From the NCBI RefSeq assembly GCF_000801105.2, contig NC_079516.1:49583265-49647264 (forward strand): 64,000 bases of DNA, given 5' to 3'. Of the stretch, positions 60,358-64,000 are shown piece after piece. Under the pieces are notes generated by a model. It saw only the letters and a program-made list of their open reading frames with translations, had not been told where the DNA came from and did no database searches. This DNA comes from Raphanus sativus. Its lineage: Eukaryota > Streptophyta > Magnoliopsida > Brassicales > Brassicaceae. Positions within the stretch are counted from its first letter, which is position 1. Each line of letters begins with the position of its first letter. Made by a program: the position numbers and the translations under genes.

Positions 60358-62389
60358 ATGGTATGGCTTTTTGTAGTCAAGTTCTGTAGCTTCTCGTTAA
60401 GATATTTAACTTCTGTGGGGGCAGAACCTTTACTGCAAATGAATAATAATAATAATATAAGAGGGGAAGCTCTTTTTTTTTTATGATTGGAAATGGAATC
60501 ATGTGGGTATCAGAGTTTCACCCGGGGTCCACTGTTTAGTTCCTAATTTGATCATGGAACTTGTTTGATTTTTGTGAGTTTGAAGCTAGTTTTTTTTTTC
60601 TTTTTTTGCTTTCTGAATTGCGGCATCAGATAAGTTGTAGTGATGATAATATGTGATAAGCTCATTTCTATCTGTGTTGTTGCAGTCTTTTCCAAATCAA
60701 AGTTTTTGGATGGCTAAGAGTGCTGGGATTCCTAGTGATGGGTGCGAGATGGCTTCTTATGGTAATGCTTCTAAGCGTCCTCATCATTGGCTTTTGGATG
60801 GCTCTGAGTCTGAGTTGCTCCCAAACAAGAAACACGCATCGGAAGTTCCTACCGGCAACTTGTTCTCTGAAGTGATCAACCCGGCTTGGGGAAACACATT
60901 CTGTTTTCAGTCTGTTCCTGATCAGTTTACTCAACGGTTGTTTGACACTGAAACCACCAGATCAGCTGATATTCATGATAAAAGCGTTCATCCTGTTAAC
61001 ACTGATCCCTCTTTTGGTCTGTCAGTGTCACACACACTCGAGGAGGATCCACAGAGTGGAGTTAGCTACGGTGTAATCAGAAAAGTGAAAGTTAGCCAGG
61101 TGAAGGACTCTGATAGTTTTGTTTCACCATCTACAAATGCTCAGATCTATGACACGACTGACAACAGATCTGTGTCCACGTATGAGAATCCCATGTGCAT
61201 GGGTCTTGCATTTGGTAAGGAAGAGGAGGAGAATATCATCGCTGAAAGTTTCGAGAGGGAGAACAGCGTCTTTATATCAATGGGACAACCGTATAGTAAG
61301 GGAGATGAGAATATATCGTTCGCTTCTGAACTTTCTTACGACAAGGTTGAGAGTAATTTAATATCCATGGGTCAAACGTACAACCACGTTGTTGACGAGA
61401 GTGCTCCATCAAAAGGTATCGTTAGCACACTTGTAGGTAGAGATGGTGTATATAACAGGAAGAGTAACGTCTTGCAAGATTCTTGTAACAAGGGACAGAG
61501 TACAATAATTTCTTTTGGTGGTTTCAATGATGTTAATAACTCTGGCTACGAGTTCTTGATGTCTCAGCACACACCTCAATTATCTGAAACGCCAGCTAGC
61601 AAAGATTTGGTTGGATGTAGAACCAATGTGCCTGGTAGCAGCGATGCTACCTTCTCTAGTATTGATGTCTCCGTGGAAAAAGAAGAAACGAAAGTATCAA
61701 AGAAACTTCAGAGCAATAGTTTTCCTTCTAACGTAAGGAGTCTGTTGTCTACCGGTATGCTTGATGGAGTTCCAGTAAAGTACATTGCCTGGTCACGTGA
61801 GGTAGCTGATTTACTCACAAAGATTGCAGTCAAGGGCATTGGCTTATGATTCTTGTTACCCTGTTTTCAGAAGGAGCTTCATGGTGTTATCAAGGGCTCT
61901 GGATACCAATGTGGATGCGACTCGTGTAACTCCTCTAAGGTGAGCTACATTTTTTTTTGGACTAAGCAGATTACAAATGGTTCCTGCCTCTTGATAGATA
62001 ATGTTTTTTGTTTGTCTCCAGGTGGTGAATGCATATGAGTTTGAACGGCACGCTGGCTGCAAGACGAAGCATCCTAATAACCATATATACTTTGAGAATG
62101 GCAAAACAATCTACGGGATAGTTCAAGAGCTTAGAAACACACCACAAGATTTACTTTTCAATGTTATCCCAACAATGACTGGCTCCACTATCAATCAAAA
62201 GTCTTTCCGTCTATGGAAAGGTACATAGTTTATGCTATTTTTGAACGAGTTTCAATTGCTTAAACGAGTAGCAGCTGGTCTTCTGTATTCTAATACTATG
62301 TGCTTACATCTCTATCTTCAGAATCATACTTGGCTGCTATACGGGAACTTCAGCGTATCTACGGGAAGGAAGAAGGATACCTGCTCTGA
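60358..62389 (+). CDS. Nuclear protein with Tify-domain-binding domain (TDBD), At5g13660/At5g59830-like
   Basis: Predicted exons: 60358-60360 (ATG only), 60686-61801, 61871-61939, 62022-62220 and 62322-62389, joining in frame to 484 residues beginning MSFPNQSFWMAKSAG. If the first exon is wrong, Met at 60710 (MAKSAGIPSDG) is the fallback start. About 340 residues are Ser-rich and disordered, with repeats of an S-[FIM]-G motif (LISMGQTY, FISMGQPY, IISFGGFN). From about 350 the TDBD follows: LLSTGMLDGVPVKYIAWSRE, then GYQCGCDSCN, then ERHAGCKTKHPNNHIYFENG, ending RELQRIYGKEEGYLL. The Cys and His residues suggest a small zinc-binding unit. In larger relatives the same domain precedes PHD and acetyltransferase domains; here it ends the protein. 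A role in chromatin or transcriptional repression is inferred from those relatives. Confidence 0.82.
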
Positions 62390-63094
62390 ATATTCTCTGC
62401 AGAGTCTTTTACTCACTGTTGGTAAATTCAAACACCAATGGAGAATTAATGTTTTTCCCCCCTTCCATTGGATAAATAATATAAGTACAACTTTTAACAT
62501 TATATTCTATAATTCATCATAAAGTAGAGATGAATGAATATATCTGTAGATATTCACAACTAATAATCATCTTAATCCTAAAGATGAAGTTATTTTTTTC
62601 AGTTCTCATAGATAGTATGTCAGAGTCTTACTTTGCTTCTTAGTTTGCTCACTATATATGTTTCTTACCTCTGGTTTAGATGGCATTGTAGGCCATCTAC
62701 TCAGCTTCAAAGCAACTATAGTGTTTATGTTCCTAGACAATGTCAACCAGAATGATTGTGCCTAGTATGTGGTGAATTTTGCCATTACTAATCTTTTTGG
62801 TAGCACTAACTTCTTTTATAGGAAAATGGTAACTTCATGATATATTTTATGTAGTAGGGACTGTAGGGTACAGAAACAGTCTTGTTTTAGCAAAGACACT
62901 ATCATAAATCATATTCATTGTCTATTGCATGAATCCCATTGTTCCATCTCTATTCCTTTTCAACAATTATTCTCCTCTCATGATAGTTAGCAATCTATCC
63001 TAAAATTGATCTTGAAACATAGTGGACAACATCTGAAACTAGTGGACGTTCAGACTCCTCCAATCAAAACATTTGTGTGCCCCATATAGTACAG
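62390..63094. other. Intergenic between convergent genes
   Basis: About 0.7 kb between the TDBD stop and the convergent stop of the UMAMIT gene, containing the two 3' UTRs. No other feature is seen. Confidence 0.5.
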
Positions 63095-63791
63095 TTAGAC
63101 TGTTTCTACAAATGTTCTTCTTTGTTCTCCTTGATTATTAATAGTAACCACTTCATGATCAACACTATCCTTCACGTTCCTGCTTAGTTCCAGCTTTGGT
63201 TGTGGTGATTCATCATCTACTTGTGGCGTGGAAGGATACTCATAATCTTTTCCTTTGCCCCATATCACAAGGTAGAGTCCAGCACATATAACCACCGCAC
63301 CAAGAACCCTGCCAAAGAAAAAGAACTTCGTTAAATCTTTGATTATTAAAACACTCTGCCTGGTGTTATTGTTTGGTGTGTTGCTTGCTTACCTTCCCAA
63401 GTACATCTGCTCAGCAAAGATGACAGTCGACATAATCGCTACTATGATCATGCAGAGAGGACTAAAAGCTGTTACATACACAGGACCTCTAGTTTTCATC
63501 ACCATTCCTCCAACATAGTAAGCAATCGCAGAGCACACTATCCCCTGCATCCATTTTATTTACCATAATTAACCTACAAGACAGTCTGTGAATGAATCAC
63601 TGATTTACTTAGACATGTCTGAATCTTACACTGTATGCAGCTGTAAGAAGTTCAGTGTCCCAACCAATGGCCCAGGCTCCAGGGTTTCCTTTCTCCATCA
63701 CTAATGCCACGGCAGTTCCTTCTATTGTTCCCATTAGACATATCCATGCTGTGAGTGAGAGCTCTGCTTGGTAAGTCCTCAATGTAACAGC
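63095..63791 (-). CDS. UMAMIT (nodulin MtN21-like, EamA) transporter, 3' part only
   Basis: Three minus-strand exons are visible: 63791-63630, 63544-63393 and 63308-63095, about 176 residues in frame. They encode the second EamA repeat: AVTLRTYQAELSLTAWICLMG, then GNPGAWAIGWDTELLTAAYSG, then IVCSAIAYYVGGMVMKTRGPVYV and VLGAVVICAGLYLVIWGKGKDYE, the family's final membrane helix. The hydrophilic C-terminal tail follows. UMAMITs are bidirectional amino-acid (and sometimes auxin or metabolite) carriers in plasma or vacuolar membranes. By position it should match At2g37450/At2g37460 (UMAMIT13/12), but the N-terminal half lies beyond 64000. The DNA at 63840-64000 looks like a repeat inside the upstream intron. 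Confidence 0.88.
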
Positions 63792-64000
63792 CTGAAAATA
63801 ATTAACTTATTGTATAAATAAACACTCAGTAAGACAGTAAGTATATTATTGGGAAAATTGACAAAATAATCCTGAACTTTTGAAAATAAGCCAAAAAAAT
63901 CTCCAACTCATAAACACACCATTTTAACTTTTAACTTCTAGTCAAACACGAATAAATCTCATATTTTTGTTGACCAAGCCATTTTAATCTCATCAAAATT

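Overview
The window looks like nuclear DNA of a Brassicaceae plant, most likely a Brassica or close relative. It is AT-rich, its genes have many short introns with GT..AG borders, and gene content and order follow the Arabidopsis thaliana At2g37320 to At2g37460 block as I remember it. No bacterial, organellar or viral gene cluster is seen. Locus names come from memory and were not searched.

Layout. 0-10 kb: a single-exon PLS-class PPR gene (786-2318), a two-exon ALS3 aluminium-tolerance transporter (3022-4342) and an 18-exon coiled-coil gene of the At2g37370 type (5980-9859). 10-24 kb: MAKR3-like (13833-14786) and NAKR2-like (22899-24145), separated by 8 kb of AT-rich DNA with two Stowaway-like MITEs. 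24-34 kb: a minus-strand TRM/DUF4378 gene (24381-26799), a minus-strand TIM17 gene (28327-29001), a plastid diaminopimelate epimerase (29895-31713) and the zinc-finger repressor ZAT11 (33249-33788).

34-56 kb holds no gene I can support and is full of mobile and repetitive DNA. It contains a hAT-like element, a Harbinger-like TIR element carrying a 27-bp minisatellite, a complete non-autonomous Helitron of 4.66 kb (39145-43802) with a GA-anchored satellite of about 540 bp per unit, several Stowaway-like MITEs, a 298-bp tandem duplication and a nest of three TIR elements. 56-64 kb: a ten-exon inositol polyphosphate 5-phosphatase (56750-59468), a Tify-domain-binding-domain nuclear protein (60358-62389) and the 3' part of a minus-strand UMAMIT/EamA transporter that runs off the window.

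The genes are independent transcription units, not an operon or pathway. The main biological observations are: (1) TRM and dapF, whose Arabidopsis counterparts I recall in the paralogous At3g53530-At3g53600 block, sit here at the matching positions inside an At2g37-type block, which suggests reciprocal loss of whole-genome-duplication copies; (2) the Helitron with its alternating satellite; (3) the Harbinger-like element with its hairpin-forming minisatellite. Exon borders were assigned by hand by joining open frames at GT/AG sites. All multi-exon models given close in frame.
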